Assembly: GCF_900109665.1 (NCBI RefSeq)
Contig: NZ_FOAO01000001.1
Location: 351,332 to 415,331, forward strand
Length of the DNA: 64,000 nt
Origin: Blastococcus sp. DSM 46786
GTDB lineage: Bacteria > Actinomycetota > Actinomycetes > Mycobacteriales > Geodermatophilaceae
Direction: 5' to 3'
The translations under genes were made by a program, and so were the position numbers. Below are positions 40,979-56,602 of the stretch, piece by piece (the stretch's first letter is position 1; every line of letters begins with the position of its first letter). Under the pieces are notes generated by a model that saw nothing but the letters and a program-made list of their open reading frames with translations, ran no database searches and was not told the origin of the DNA.

Positions 40979-41150
40979 AGCCGGGTCCCTCACACCGGTC
41001 GACACGTCGACCGGAGGGACCGGCGCGGGCCGGGGTGGACGGGAGACTACCGCCGTCCGGGAGGCCGCGACAGCTCCCCCGCTCCCCCGCGCGGCGACCG
41101 CTACCGTGCGGTGGGCGCCAACGGTGGCGCCGCGGAGCAGAGGAGCGCAC

Positions 41151-42191
41151 GTGCGGATCGGCATCCAGGCCAGCTACAGCGGCGGTTTCCAGGAGACGGC
41201 GGCGGAGATCCGCGACCTGGAGTCCGCCGGCCTCGACCTCGCCATGGTGGCCGAGGTCTACACCTTCGACGCGGTGAGCCAGCTGGGCTACCTCGCGGCG
41301 GTGACCGAGCGCGTGGAGCTGCTCAGCGGCATCCTGCCCATCTACAGCCGCACCCCGGCGCTCACGGCGATGACCGCGGCCGGGCTGGATTTCGTCTCCG
41401 GCGGCCGGTTCACGCTCGGCCTGGGCGCCTCCGGCCCGCAGGTCATCGAGGGCTGGCACGGCCTGCCCTACGACGCGCCGCTGCAGCGCACCCGGGAGAT
41501 CGTCCAGATCTGCCGCCAGGTGTGGCGCCGCGAGCGGCTGCAGCACGAGGGGAAGAAGTACTCGATCCCGCTGCCGGCCGAGCAGGGCACCGGCCTGGGC
41601 AAGCCGCTCAAGCTGATCAACACCCCGGTCCGCGAGCGGATCCCGGTGATGCTCGCGGCCCTCGGCCCCAAGAACGTCGAGCTGGCCGCCGAGATCGCCG
41701 AGGCGTGGGAGCCGATCTTCTTCGTGCCCGAGAAGGCCGCGTCGGTGTGGGGTGACTCGCTGGCGGCCGGCAAGGCCAAGCGCGACGCCGCGCTGGGCGA
41801 CCTGCAGGTAATCACCGGGGTGCCCGTGGCGATCGGCGACGACGTCGAACCGCTACTGGACCTCGTGCGGCCCGCGCTCGCCCTGTACGTCGGCGGCATG
41901 GGCGCCCGCGGCAAGAATTTCTACAACGACCTCGCCGTCCGGTACGGCTACGAGGCCGAGGCGAAGACGATCCAGGACCTCTACCTGGACGGCAAGAAGG
42001 ACGAGGCGGCTGCCGCGGTCCCCGACGAGCTCGTGCGGGCGTCGTCGCTCATCGGCCCGGAGGGCTACGTCGCCGAGCGGATCGCCGCCTTCGCCGAGGC
42101 CGGGGTCACGACGCTGATGCTGCAGCCGCTGGACGGCGGCCGCGAGGCCCGCCTGCGCACCGTCGAGACGATGAAGCGCCTGTGCACCTAG
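41151..42191 (+). CDS. LLM-class flavin-dependent (F420-type) oxidoreductase
   Basis: A 346-residue bacterial luciferase-like TIM-barrel protein. N-terminal strands are RIGIQASYSGGFQETAAEI and ESAGLDLAMVAEVYTFDAVS, followed by ERVELLSGILPIYSRTPALT and SGGRFTLGLGASGPQVIEGW, the usual F420/FMN-binding arrangement. The end reads GVTTLMLQPLDG. GTG start with AGGAG 5 nt upstream. Actinobacterial members mostly use F420; the substrate is unknown. It is a single-gene unit between the divergent str operon and convergent rpoC. Confidence 0.88.
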   Translation: MRIGIQASYSGGFQETAAEIRDLESAGLDLAMVAEVYTFDAVSQLGYLAAVTERVELLSGILPIYSRTPALTAMTAAGLDFVSGGRFTLGLGASGPQVIEGWHGLPYDAPLQRTREIVQICRQVWRRERLQHEGKKYSIPLPAEQGTGLGKPLKLINTPVRERIPVMLAALGPKNVELAAEIAEAWEPIFFVPEKAASVWGDSLAAGKAKRDAALGDLQVITGVPVAIGDDVEPLLDLVRPALALYVGGMGARGKNFYNDLAVRYGYEAEAKTIQDLYLDGKKDEAAAAVPDELVRASSLIGPEGYVAERIAAFAEAGVTTLMLQPLDGGREARLRTVETMKRLCT

Positions 42192-42336
42192 TCGCCCTCC
42201 GGGCTCCAACCGCAGCCAGGAGCCGTCCCGACCGCCGTTGAGCCGTAGCCCATGTCCCGGGTGGGGACCCTCCGGGCCCCGCACCCGGTCCGCTCCAACT
42301 CGCTGCCGTCCCCGCTGTGCCGGTCCGTCACCGAAT

Positions 42337-42377
42337 ACAGAAGAGCCCCGCAGGTGTCGCCTGCGGGGCTCTTCTGT
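42337..42377. terminator. 18-bp bidirectional terminator between the LLM gene and rpoC
   Basis: ACAGAAGAGCCCCGCAGG (42337-42354) pairs perfectly with CCTGCGGGGCTCTTCTGT (42360-42377) around TGTCG. AGAAGAG/CTCTTCT at the stem base gives A- and T-rich flanks in both directions, suitable for the two convergent genes. Confidence 0.88.
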
Positions 42378-42387
42378 CAGCTAGGGC

Positions 42388-46293
<3,906 letters not shown>

Positions 46294-46386
46294 GGTGTGA
46301 CCCCTTTCAGGGGCTAGTGCTTCGCTTCCATGACTTGGAGTTGGTGGCCGGCCGACCCCGACTGATCAGGGCCGGCCGGCGGCCGA

Positions 46387-49893
<3,507 letters not shown>

Positions 49894-50095
49894 GATGCGT
49901 CCTTCCAAGGACCTCACGACGTGCGGGCGGTGGGCTGCGGGGTCGTCCTGGGTCGTCGTCGGTGATGGCGAGGCTGTCCGCGACGGCCGCGATCGCTCGC
50001 CGGACAGGTCAGCGCGGGCGTGGCCCGGGTGATTCCCGGGCACCCGTCGTGACCCGTCTCGGCGGGCAGGCAGTCAGAGGGCAGCGCAACAGGAG

Positions 50096-50124
50096 ACCCT
50101 ACCCCTACCGGAGCGCGGTGTCCA
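50096..50124 (-). promoter_or_regulatory. Candidate rpoB promoter
   Basis: On the minus strand TGGACA (50119-50124), a 17-bp spacer and TAGGGT (50096-50101). Predicted start near 50089 gives a leader of about 195 nt before the TTG. It sits directly downstream of two hairpins that end the Mce operon, consistent with an independent rpoBC transcript. Confidence 0.55.
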
Positions 50125-50136
50125 CGTCGGGTCGAA

Positions 50137-50190
50137 GGACCCCGTCCTCCTCACCGCTCGCGAGCTCGCGGCGAGCCTCGGGACGGGGCC
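50137..50190 (-). terminator. Second terminator-like element between the Mce operon and rpoB
   Basis: GGACCCCGTCC (50137-50147) pairs with GGACGGGGCC (50181-50190). The loop CCTCACCGCTCGCGAGCTCGCGGCG is nearly identical to the loop of the rplO-secY element. A member of the dispersed family, just upstream of the rpoB -35 box. Confidence 0.6.
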
Positions 50191-50230
50191 GGGCGCCGCA
50201 CCCATGATGACAGCGGCGCCGCCTCCGTGG

Positions 50231-50303
50231 GACCGCCACGCCCAGGAGGACCCCCACCCTTCTCACGCCTCGCACGCTCGGCGCGGGCCGCTGGGCGGGG
50301 CCG
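50231..50303 (-). terminator. Terminator-like hairpin at the end of the Mce operon
   Basis: The arms GACCGCCACGCCCAG (50231-50245) and CTGGGCGGGGCCGTC (50291-50305) pair imperfectly, with a perfect CGCCCAG/CTGGGCG core. It abuts the stop of the last Mce-associated gene. The rest of the 410-bp spacer up to rpoB holds the second element and the promoter. Confidence 0.5.
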
Positions 50304-51122
50304 TCAGCTGGTGGTGAGCAGCGTCAGCTCGCTGATCTTCCAGTCGTCGTCCACCTGGACCAGGCGGACCTGCACCGTCTGGACGCAGGACTGCGCACCC
50401 TCGGGCGTCACCTGGCACTCCGACCCCTCCGGGGCCGGCTGGGTGCCGCTGTTGACCGACTCGACGACGTACTGGCCGAAGACGACGAGCGTCGCGGTGT
50501 CCTGGGCGTCGTTGACCTGCTGGAGCCCGACGTCGAGAACCTCGTAGCGGGTCGTCGCCGACACCTGCTCGTAGGTGTCGATGATGCCGCCCTGGGAGAG
50601 GTCGCGTTCGTACTGCTCGCGCAGATCGCCGGTCAGGGCGTCCAGCTTGCGCTGGACGCTGCCCTCGGAGTCCTCGTGGTCGTAGGCGTAGACGGCCTCG
50701 ATGCCGCTGCGCGCGGCGGCGAAGATCGACGGATCGACGTGGGCGGGGTTCGATCGCTGCCACAGGAGCACCCCGATCCCCGCCGCGGCCACGGTTGCCA
50801 GCAGCGCGAGAGCCAGGACGGTCGCGGGGATCCGCCGCCGGGCCGGCCGGACGGCCGGGCCCGCGGCCGCGCCGGGTGCGCCCGCTGCCCGTCGCGACCG
50901 GGGCCGCGCCGTGGACGGGGAACGGCCGGGGTCCGCCGCGGGCGCCGCCACGCCCCCTGTCGTCGGCGTCGCGGCCTCCGCCACCGGCTCGCCCCCGCTG
51001 CGCTCGCGCCGGCTCCCCGCGACGCGGGGCCGCGGGGAGGGGCGGGCGCCGGCCACCGACCGGGTCCTCGGCGAGGGGCTGGGCCGGTCGCCCACGGCGC
51101 GGTCGTCCCGGGCGTCACTCAT
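50304..51122 (-). CDS. Mce-associated membrane protein (second)
   Basis: A 272-residue protein. The first ~95 residues are a Pro/Arg/Ala-rich cytosolic region, followed by one membrane span (IPATVLALALLATVAAAGIGVLLW) and a ~150-residue extracytoplasmic domain (FAAARSGIEAVYAYDHEDSE; LDALTGDLREQYERDLSQGG; RLVQVDDDWKISELTLL), the Mam pattern. Mam proteins stabilise or assist Mce complexes. Its start lies 8 nt inside the previous gene. Last gene of the operon. Confidence 0.87.
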   Translation of the reverse strand: MSDARDDRAVGDRPSPSPRTRSVAGARPSPRPRVAGSRRERSGGEPVAEAATPTTGGVAAPAADPGRSPSTARPRSRRAAGAPGAAAGPAVRPARRRIPATVLALALLATVAAAGIGVLLWQRSNPAHVDPSIFAAARSGIEAVYAYDHEDSEGSVQRKLDALTGDLREQYERDLSQGGIIDTYEQVSATTRYEVLDVGLQQVNDAQDTATLVVFGQYVVESVNSGTQPAPEGSECQVTPEGAQSCVQTVQVRLVQVDDDWKISELTLLTTS

Positions 51123-51723
51123 CGCCGGCGCTCCCCGTCCCCGCGATCCCGGACAGGAGCCAGCGCCCGTCCACCTTGGCCAGGTCCACCTTGATGCGGT
51201 ACCGCGTGACCTGGGCCTGCGGGTTCGCGGTGCTCTCCTGCGTCGACTGGATGACCATCAGCACCGTCGCCTCGTCGTCGTCGGCCCGGGTGACCCCGGC
51301 CCCGACGACCTCGGTGTTCACCACGGCCTGCAGGTCCGTGAGCTCCTCCCGCCGGCCGTCGAGCTCGGCCACCGACTCCTCGCGGAGGTCCCCGGTGGTG
51401 ATCTGCCTGAGCTGCTCGATGTCGTCGTCGAGCGTCAGGTGGTCGAACGAGGTCAGGTCGACGACCCCCGAGCGCGCCGCCTGCAGCGCCTCGGCGTAGT
51501 CGTCGGTGCTGACGGCCGACTCCCCGGGGCGGGTGGACCAGAGCACGGCGATCGCGGCGAGGAGCGCCAGGAGCAGCACCGCCAGCGTCGGGACCAGCGG
51601 GAGGGACGGCCGGGTGCGGCGGTCGCCTTCGCCGTCGCGCCCGCTGCGCGGTGCGCCGGTGGGCCCGTCACCGGGAGCCGGGGAGGTCAGGTCCTCCCGT
51701 GCGGCTACCTGCGCTTCGCTCAT
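51115..51723 (-). CDS. Mce-associated membrane protein (first)
   Basis: A 202-residue protein with a cytosolic N-terminus (1-40), one membrane span (about 41-62, LPLVPTLAVLLLALLAAIAV) and an outer domain with YAEALQAARSGVVDLTSFDH, ITTGDLREESVAELDG and YRIKVDLAKVDGRWLLSGI, the same architecture as its downstream partner. I start at ATG 51721-51723; a GTG one codon earlier has better spacing to AAGGAG. Follows mceF by 55 nt. Confidence 0.88.
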   Translation of the reverse strand: MSEAQVAAREDLTSPAPGDGPTGAPRSGRDGEGDRRTRPSLPLVPTLAVLLLALLAAIAVLWSTRPGESAVSTDDYAEALQAARSGVVDLTSFDHLTLDDDIEQLRQITTGDLREESVAELDGRREELTDLQAVVNTEVVGAGVTRADDDEATVLMVIQSTQESTANPQAQVTRYRIKVDLAKVDGRWLLSGIAGTGSAGDE

Positions 51724-51778
51724 CACGCGGGCGATTCTCCTTGTCCTGGCTCCGTGTGGGACGGCGGCATGCCGGGTC

Positions 51779-53053
51779 TCAACCGGCAATCGTGGCGATC
51801 GGGCTGGCGTGGAGGAGCCCGCTGAGCACCTCGCTGAGCGCACCCGCCGGCGGCGCACCGCCGTTCCCGATCTCCTCCTGGGGGGTCGTCAGCCCGCGCC
51901 CACCGTCCCGGCCGATGTTCTGCGCGCCGCGGATGGTGCTGCCGTTCTCGTCGTAGCCGTCAGCCGGCCGGGGGTCGACACCGTCCACCACCTGGCAGTG
52001 GATCGCGTCGGTGTCCACGTTCTCGACCGCACCGCGGGTGGGCGTGCTCGCGCTGGCGACGTAGCCCGACGTGCAGGCGTGCGGTTCCCCGGCGTTCAGC
52101 ACGAAGCCGAAGTGGGAGCGCAGCACGCCGTCCTCGTCGCGGCGGACGACGGTGAAGCCACCGGTGACCGCGTCGGGATAGGTGACCAGCATCTGCCGGA
52201 TCCCGTCCAGCCGGGGGATCTGCACCCCGTTGAGGATGTCCAGGTTGCGCACGAGGGAGCCGAGCCCCGGACCGGCGTCCTCCACCAGGCCCTGCAGCGC
52301 CTCCCCCGCGTCGGGCGCGTTGGTCAGGATGCTGCGCAGGTCCGGGTCCATCTCGACCAGCGTGTCGGTGAACAACCGCAGGTCCGCCGCCCACTGGCGG
52401 ATCGCCGTGCGACTCGCCCGCTGGGTGTCGAGGACGGTCTGACCGTCCCGGATGAGCTGCAGGGTCTGCGGCAGCGACTCCTGAGCCCGGGCCAGGAGCA
52501 GGTCGCCGTTGTCGATCAGGCGCCCCAGGTCCTCCCCGGCCCCTTCGAAGGCGCGTCCGAGCTCCTCGACCACGATCCGCAGGTTCTCCTGGTCGATCGA
52601 GCCCACGAACTCGTCGAGGTTGAGGAGCATCTGCTCCACCGGCACGGGGGTGCTGGTGCGCTCCTGCGGGATGACCGCCCCGTCGTCCAGGTACGGCTCG
52701 CCCGCGCCGGTGGGTCGCAGGATGACGTACTGCTCCCCCACCGCGCTGCGGGTGGCGACCGCGGCGTCGGTGTCGGCCGGGATGGGTTCGGCGTCGGGGT
52801 CGATGCGGAGCACCACCCGGACGCCGTCGTCGATGACCTGCATGTCCGTCACCCGGCCGACCGCGACGCCGCGGTAGGTGACCTCGGCGTTGACGAAGAT
52901 CCCGCCGGAGTCCCGGAAGTCCGCCGCCACCTCGTAGCCACCGCCCAGGAGCGCGCGGTCCAGCCCGACGTACTTGAACCCCAGGTAGGCCATCCCGACG
53001 ACGGCCAGGGTGGCGAAGGCCAGCAGCTTGAGCTTGGTGCTGCGGGTGATCAC
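51779..53053 (-). CDS. mceF: Mce family protein F (MceF-type)
   Basis: A 424-residue Mce subunit. An N-terminal membrane helix (KLKLLAFATLAVVGMAYLGF) is followed by the MCE/MlaD domain (YEVAADFRDSGGIFVNAEVT; YRGVAVGRVTDMQVIDDGV) and a long helical region (about 140-330) that in Mce complexes forms the lipid tunnel. The C-terminal part has two cysteines and low-complexity sequence. The GTG start overlaps the mceE stop (GTGA). Letter assigned by operon position. Confidence 0.92.
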   Translation of the reverse strand: MITRSTKLKLLAFATLAVVGMAYLGFKYVGLDRALLGGGYEVAADFRDSGGIFVNAEVTYRGVAVGRVTDMQVIDDGVRVVLRIDPDAEPIPADTDAAVATRSAVGEQYVILRPTGAGEPYLDDGAVIPQERTSTPVPVEQMLLNLDEFVGSIDQENLRIVVEELGRAFEGAGEDLGRLIDNGDLLLARAQESLPQTLQLIRDGQTVLDTQRASRTAIRQWAADLRLFTDTLVEMDPDLRSILTNAPDAGEALQGLVEDAGPGLGSLVRNLDILNGVQIPRLDGIRQMLVTYPDAVTGGFTVVRRDEDGVLRSHFGFVLNAGEPHACTSGYVASASTPTRGAVENVDTDAIHCQVVDGVDPRPADGYDENGSTIRGAQNIGRDGGRGLTTPQEEIGNGGAPPAGALSEVLSGLLHASPIATIAG

Positions 53054-54321
53054 GGCCCCACCTCCGGCACGGGGGGCAGGCCGAGGAGGCCCGCCGGCTG
53101 GTCGGTCCCGGTGGCCTGGTCCAGGACTCGTCCCGGGATGCCGCCGAGCCCCGACGGGCGGTCGGCGGCGGACGTCGTGACGGGCGTTCCGCCGGCGGAA
53201 CCGCTGGCCTGCCCCGTCGCTCCCTCGGTGCCGCACCTGCCCTGGGTGAGGGCCTCCTCCAACGGCAGTTCTCGCAGCGCGCCGCTCTGGTCGACGACGT
53301 ACCGGCACAGCAGGTGGGTGAGGTCCATGTCCACCGTGGCGGTCATGTTCGTGAACAGCGCCGTGCCGCCGGACTGCGCCTGCCGGTAGTTCAGCGCCGA
53401 GAGCGAGCTGTCGGGGAACGGGTAGGTGAGCAGCAGCTCCAGCGAGTTCGCGAGGTCCGGGCCGGCGGCGGCCAGCTGGCTCAGGATCGGCTGCAGCAGC
53501 TCCAGGTCCTCCACCGTGCTGGCCGCCGACCGGTCGATGATCCGCGTGCCGACGCGGCCCAGGCGGTCGAGGCCCTCGAGCATCGAGACCAGCAGGCCGC
53601 GCTGCTCGTCGATGACGTCGAGGCCCGGACCGATGGCGTCCAGGGCGTTCTCGATCGTCGCCGTCCGCTCGGCCAGGGTGGTGGCCAGCTCGTCGGCGCG
53701 GTCGAGGGCTCGGTTGATCTCGGCCTTCTGTGCGTCGAGCCCCCCGATGAAGGTGTCGAGCTGCTGCAGGGTGCTCCTGATCTCGGCCTCCCGCCCCTCC
53801 AGCGCGTTCCCGAGCTCGCGGTTGATCGTCTGCAGTTGGGCCAGCCCACCGCCGTTGAGCACCAGCGAGAGAGCCCCCAGCAGCTCCTCGACCTCGACGT
53901 TGCGGTTGGTGCGGTCGAGCGGGATCCGGGAGTCCTCGCCCAGGCGGCCTTCCGGCGTCTCGTTCCCGGGGGGAGCCAGCTCGACGTACTTCTCGCCGAG
54001 CAGCGACGACTGCTGGATCGCCGCGACGGCATTGGCCGGGAGCTCGACGTCGCCGTTCACGGAGACGGTGACGACCGCCGTCCAGTCCTCCGCGTCCAGC
54101 GCGATCGACTCGACGCGGCCGACCGGCACGTCGGCGACCCGGACACCGGACTGCGGCACCAGGTCGAGGACGTCGAGGAACTCGATCTCCACCGTGTACG
54201 GAGCGTCGCCGAGGTCGGCCCCACCGGGCAGGCTGAAGGAGTAGGCACCGCGGAACCCGCAGCCGCCGAGGAGCAGCGTCGCGGCCGCGAGCGCAGCGGC
54301 CCGCTGCACCCGCCGGCTCAC
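53050..54321 (-). CDS. mceE: Mce family lipoprotein E (MceE/LprK-type)
   Basis: A 423-residue protein with a lipoprotein signal peptide ending at the lipobox LLGGC (Cys near residue 21). The MCE domain follows (YTVEIEFLDVLDLVPQSGVR; ADVPVGRVESIALDAEDW; LLGEKYVELAPP), then a long coiled helical stretch (DTFIGGLDAQKAEINRALDR). The fifth Mce gene is the lipoprotein in nearly all mce operons, supporting the letter. GTG overlap with mceD. Confidence 0.95.
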   Translation of the reverse strand: MSRRVQRAAALAAATLLLGGCGFRGAYSFSLPGGADLGDAPYTVEIEFLDVLDLVPQSGVRVADVPVGRVESIALDAEDWTAVVTVSVNGDVELPANAVAAIQQSSLLGEKYVELAPPGNETPEGRLGEDSRIPLDRTNRNVEVEELLGALSLVLNGGGLAQLQTINRELGNALEGREAEIRSTLQQLDTFIGGLDAQKAEINRALDRADELATTLAERTATIENALDAIGPGLDVIDEQRGLLVSMLEGLDRLGRVGTRIIDRSAASTVEDLELLQPILSQLAAAGPDLANSLELLLTYPFPDSSLSALNYRQAQSGGTALFTNMTATVDMDLTHLLCRYVVDQSGALRELPLEEALTQGRCGTEGATGQASGSAGGTPVTTSAADRPSGLGGIPGRVLDQATGTDQPAGLLGLPPVPEVGP

Positions 54322-55577
54322 CGGTCACCCACGGGGAGGACCGGCACGAGCCCGGGCAGGAGTCCGCCGCCACCGCCACCGCCACCGCCACCGGCGACGC
54401 CGCCGCCCAGCAGTGCCCGGCGCAGCTCCTCGTAGTCGGGGATGCCGTTGGCGTTGAGGTCGTCGAGGCTGCCGTCCGCGTTCGCGTCCCCGGAGAGCAG
54501 CCGCGCGCAGATCTGCTCCGTGGCGTCGCGCAGCGGCGCGGCCGAGTCGACCGGCAGCGGCAGGTCGACCGCCAGGTCGATCCGGCCCACCTGGGCGAGC
54601 ACACCGCAGACGACGACCTCCGCGTGCAGCGACCCGAGGCCGTTGTCCCGGGTGTCGAGGGTGCCGAAGTCGGGGTTGTAGGCGCGCGCGAGGTTGCCCA
54701 GCGCGGCCGGTGCGACATCGAGCACCTCGGCGAGCCTCGCCCGCTGCTGCACCAGCACCAGGGTCACGTCGGCCAGTCGGTCGACGTTCGTGGTGAGCAG
54801 GGTGGTGTTGTCCCGGACGAAGCCGGCGACGTCGCCCAGCGCGTCGGTGAGCAGCGCGACCGCCTCCTGCAGGTCCGCCCGCTCGTCGGCGAGCAGGCCG
54901 GCGACGGCGGCCATGTTCGTGTTGAACCGGCCGACCTGGGCATCGATCGTGGCCAGCGCGGTGGTGAAGGTCTGCAGGTTCTCTACCGAGCTGAACAGGT
55001 CGTCCCGGTTCTCGGCGAGGGTCTGCACAGCGCGGGAGAAGCCGGTGAGGGTGCGGTTGAGCGCCTGGCCGTTGCCGGCCAGGTTGGCCGCGCCGACGTC
55101 GACGAGGTCGGACAGCGCCCCGTCGGCGTTCGCCCCGTCGGGGCCGAGGGCGGCCGACAACTCGTCCAGGGCGCCGTAGACGGCGTCGAGCTCGACCGGG
55201 ATGGCGGTGCGCTCCAGCGGTATCTCCGCACCGTCCTGCAGGGTCGGGCCGCCGTCGTAGACCGGCGCGAACTGCACGTACCGGTCGGACACCAGCGACG
55301 GTGCCAGGACGATCGCGGAGGCGTCGGCGGGCACGTCGTAGTCGTCGTCGATGCTCATCTCCACGCGCACCTTGTCGCCGAGCGGCTGGACGTCGTCGAT
55401 GGTGCCGATGGCAATGCCGAGCACCCGCACGTCGGAGCCGGGGTAGAGGCCGACGGTCTCGGTGAACCAGGCCGTCACCCGGTACTCGCCGGCCGGGCGC
55501 AGGACCGTCCAGCCGAGCGCGGCGAGCAGCACCAGCGCTGCCCCCAGCGCGACACCGCGCTGCAGCGTGCCGCTCAT
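54318..55577 (-). CDS. mceD: Mce family protein D with EF-hand-like C-terminus and polyglycine
   Basis: A 419-residue Mce subunit. N-terminal helix (VALGAALVLLAALGWTVL), MCE domain (YRVTAWFTETVGLYPGSDVR; VLGIAIGTIDDVQPLGDKV), then the helical tunnel-forming segment. Unusually, residues about 363-386 read GDANADGSLDDLNANGIPDY-EELR, resembling paired Ca2+-binding EF-hand/dockerin-type loops, followed by a run of ten glycines (about 396-405). ATG overlaps the mceC stop (ATGA). Confidence 0.93.
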   Translation of the reverse strand: MSGTLQRGVALGAALVLLAALGWTVLRPAGEYRVTAWFTETVGLYPGSDVRVLGIAIGTIDDVQPLGDKVRVEMSIDDDYDVPADASAIVLAPSLVSDRYVQFAPVYDGGPTLQDGAEIPLERTAIPVELDAVYGALDELSAALGPDGANADGALSDLVDVGAANLAGNGQALNRTLTGFSRAVQTLAENRDDLFSSVENLQTFTTALATIDAQVGRFNTNMAAVAGLLADERADLQEAVALLTDALGDVAGFVRDNTTLLTTNVDRLADVTLVLVQQRARLAEVLDVAPAALGNLARAYNPDFGTLDTRDNGLGSLHAEVVVCGVLAQVGRIDLAVDLPLPVDSAAPLRDATEQICARLLSGDANADGSLDDLNANGIPDYEELRRALLGGGVAGGGGGGGGGGLLPGLVPVLPVGDR

Positions 55578-56602
55578 TCCTGTCCTCCCTGGGTGCAACC
55601 GGTCACCGGCGTGGTGGCGGCCGTGCAGGCGGCCGCGCCGACGACCGTGGGCAGCAGGTCGTTGACGAAGCTGTCGAACCACCGGCCGCTGCCGAGGGTG
55701 TTGGTGAAGACCCGGACGAAGGGAGCCAGCTCCTGCACCGTCTCGGCCAGCGCGGTCCGGTTGCGCGACAGGATGTCGGTGACCCGGGACAGCTGCTGCA
55801 GGGCGGGGGTCAGCGTCTCGCGGTTGTCGTCGACCAGGCCGGAGAGCTGCCTGGCCAGCTCCTGGGTGCTCGTCAGGATCGCGTCGATCAGCTCCCGCCG
55901 CTCCTGCACCTCGGCGAGGAGCGTGTTCGAGTCGAGGATCAGCCGGGTGAACTCACCGTTGCGGTCGGCGAGCACCTGGGTCACCTGACGGGTCGCTCCC
56001 AGCAGCTCCCGGAGCTGGGCGTCCCGCGAGGCGATGGTGTCCGACAGCCGGGCGAGGCCCTGCAGCGACGTCTGCACCTCCTCCGGGGTCTCGGCGAAGG
56101 TCTCGGCCAGCACCTCGAAGCTCGACGCGAGCTGCCCGGTGTCGATCTCCTGCACCGTCGAGGACAGGTCGGCGAAGGCCTCCACGACGTCGTAGGGCGA
56201 GGCCGTCCGCTCGCGGGGGATGCGCGCGTCGGGGTCCAGCGGCTCCGATCCCCGCGGGACGAGGGCGACGTACTTGGCGCCCAGCACCGTCTCGATCTTG
56301 ATGGCCGCCTCCGAGCGGTCGCCGACGAAGGCGTCCTTCACCCGGAAGGCGACCGTCACCGCGCCGTCCTCCAGGCGGAGGCTCTCGACAGTGCCGACCT
56401 TGACCCCGGCGATCCGCACCGGGTCGTCCTCCTTGAGCCCCGCCGCCTCGGAGAACTGCGCCTCGTAGACGGTGCCCCCACCGATCAGCGGCAGCGACTG
56501 GGCGTTGAAGGCGAGGAGCACCAGCACCGCGATGACCGTCAGGCTCACCGCGCCGATGGTCACCGGGTTGCGGTCGCGGAAGTTCGTGGAGGTGCGGGCC
56601 AT
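55574..56602 (-). CDS. mceC: Mce family protein C (MceC-type)
   Basis: A 342-residue Mce subunit. Cytosolic N-terminus (MARTSTNFRDRNPVTIGAVS), membrane helix (LTVIAVLVLLAFNAQ), MCE domain (YEAQFSEAAGLKEDDPVRIA; GVKVGTVESLRLEDGAVTV; GAKYVALVPRG) and helical segment (SSTVQEIDTGQLASSFEVLA). The start overlaps the mceB stop (TGATG). Confidence 0.94.
   Translation of the reverse strand: MARTSTNFRDRNPVTIGAVSLTVIAVLVLLAFNAQSLPLIGGGTVYEAQFSEAAGLKEDDPVRIAGVKVGTVESLRLEDGAVTVAFRVKDAFVGDRSEAAIKIETVLGAKYVALVPRGSEPLDPDARIPRERTASPYDVVEAFADLSSTVQEIDTGQLASSFEVLAETFAETPEEVQTSLQGLARLSDTIASRDAQLRELLGATRQVTQVLADRNGEFTRLILDSNTLLAEVQERRELIDAILTSTQELARQLSGLVDDNRETLTPALQQLSRVTDILSRNRTALAETVQELAPFVRVFTNTLGSGRWFDSFVNDLLPTVVGAAACTAATTPVTGCTQGGQE

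Noticed and set aside
49894..50043. 50-codon N-terminal extension of rpoB
   Set aside because: The TTG at 49893 has a good ribosome-binding site and gives the N-terminus seen in related actinobacterial RpoB; the extension is low complexity and lies in the leader.
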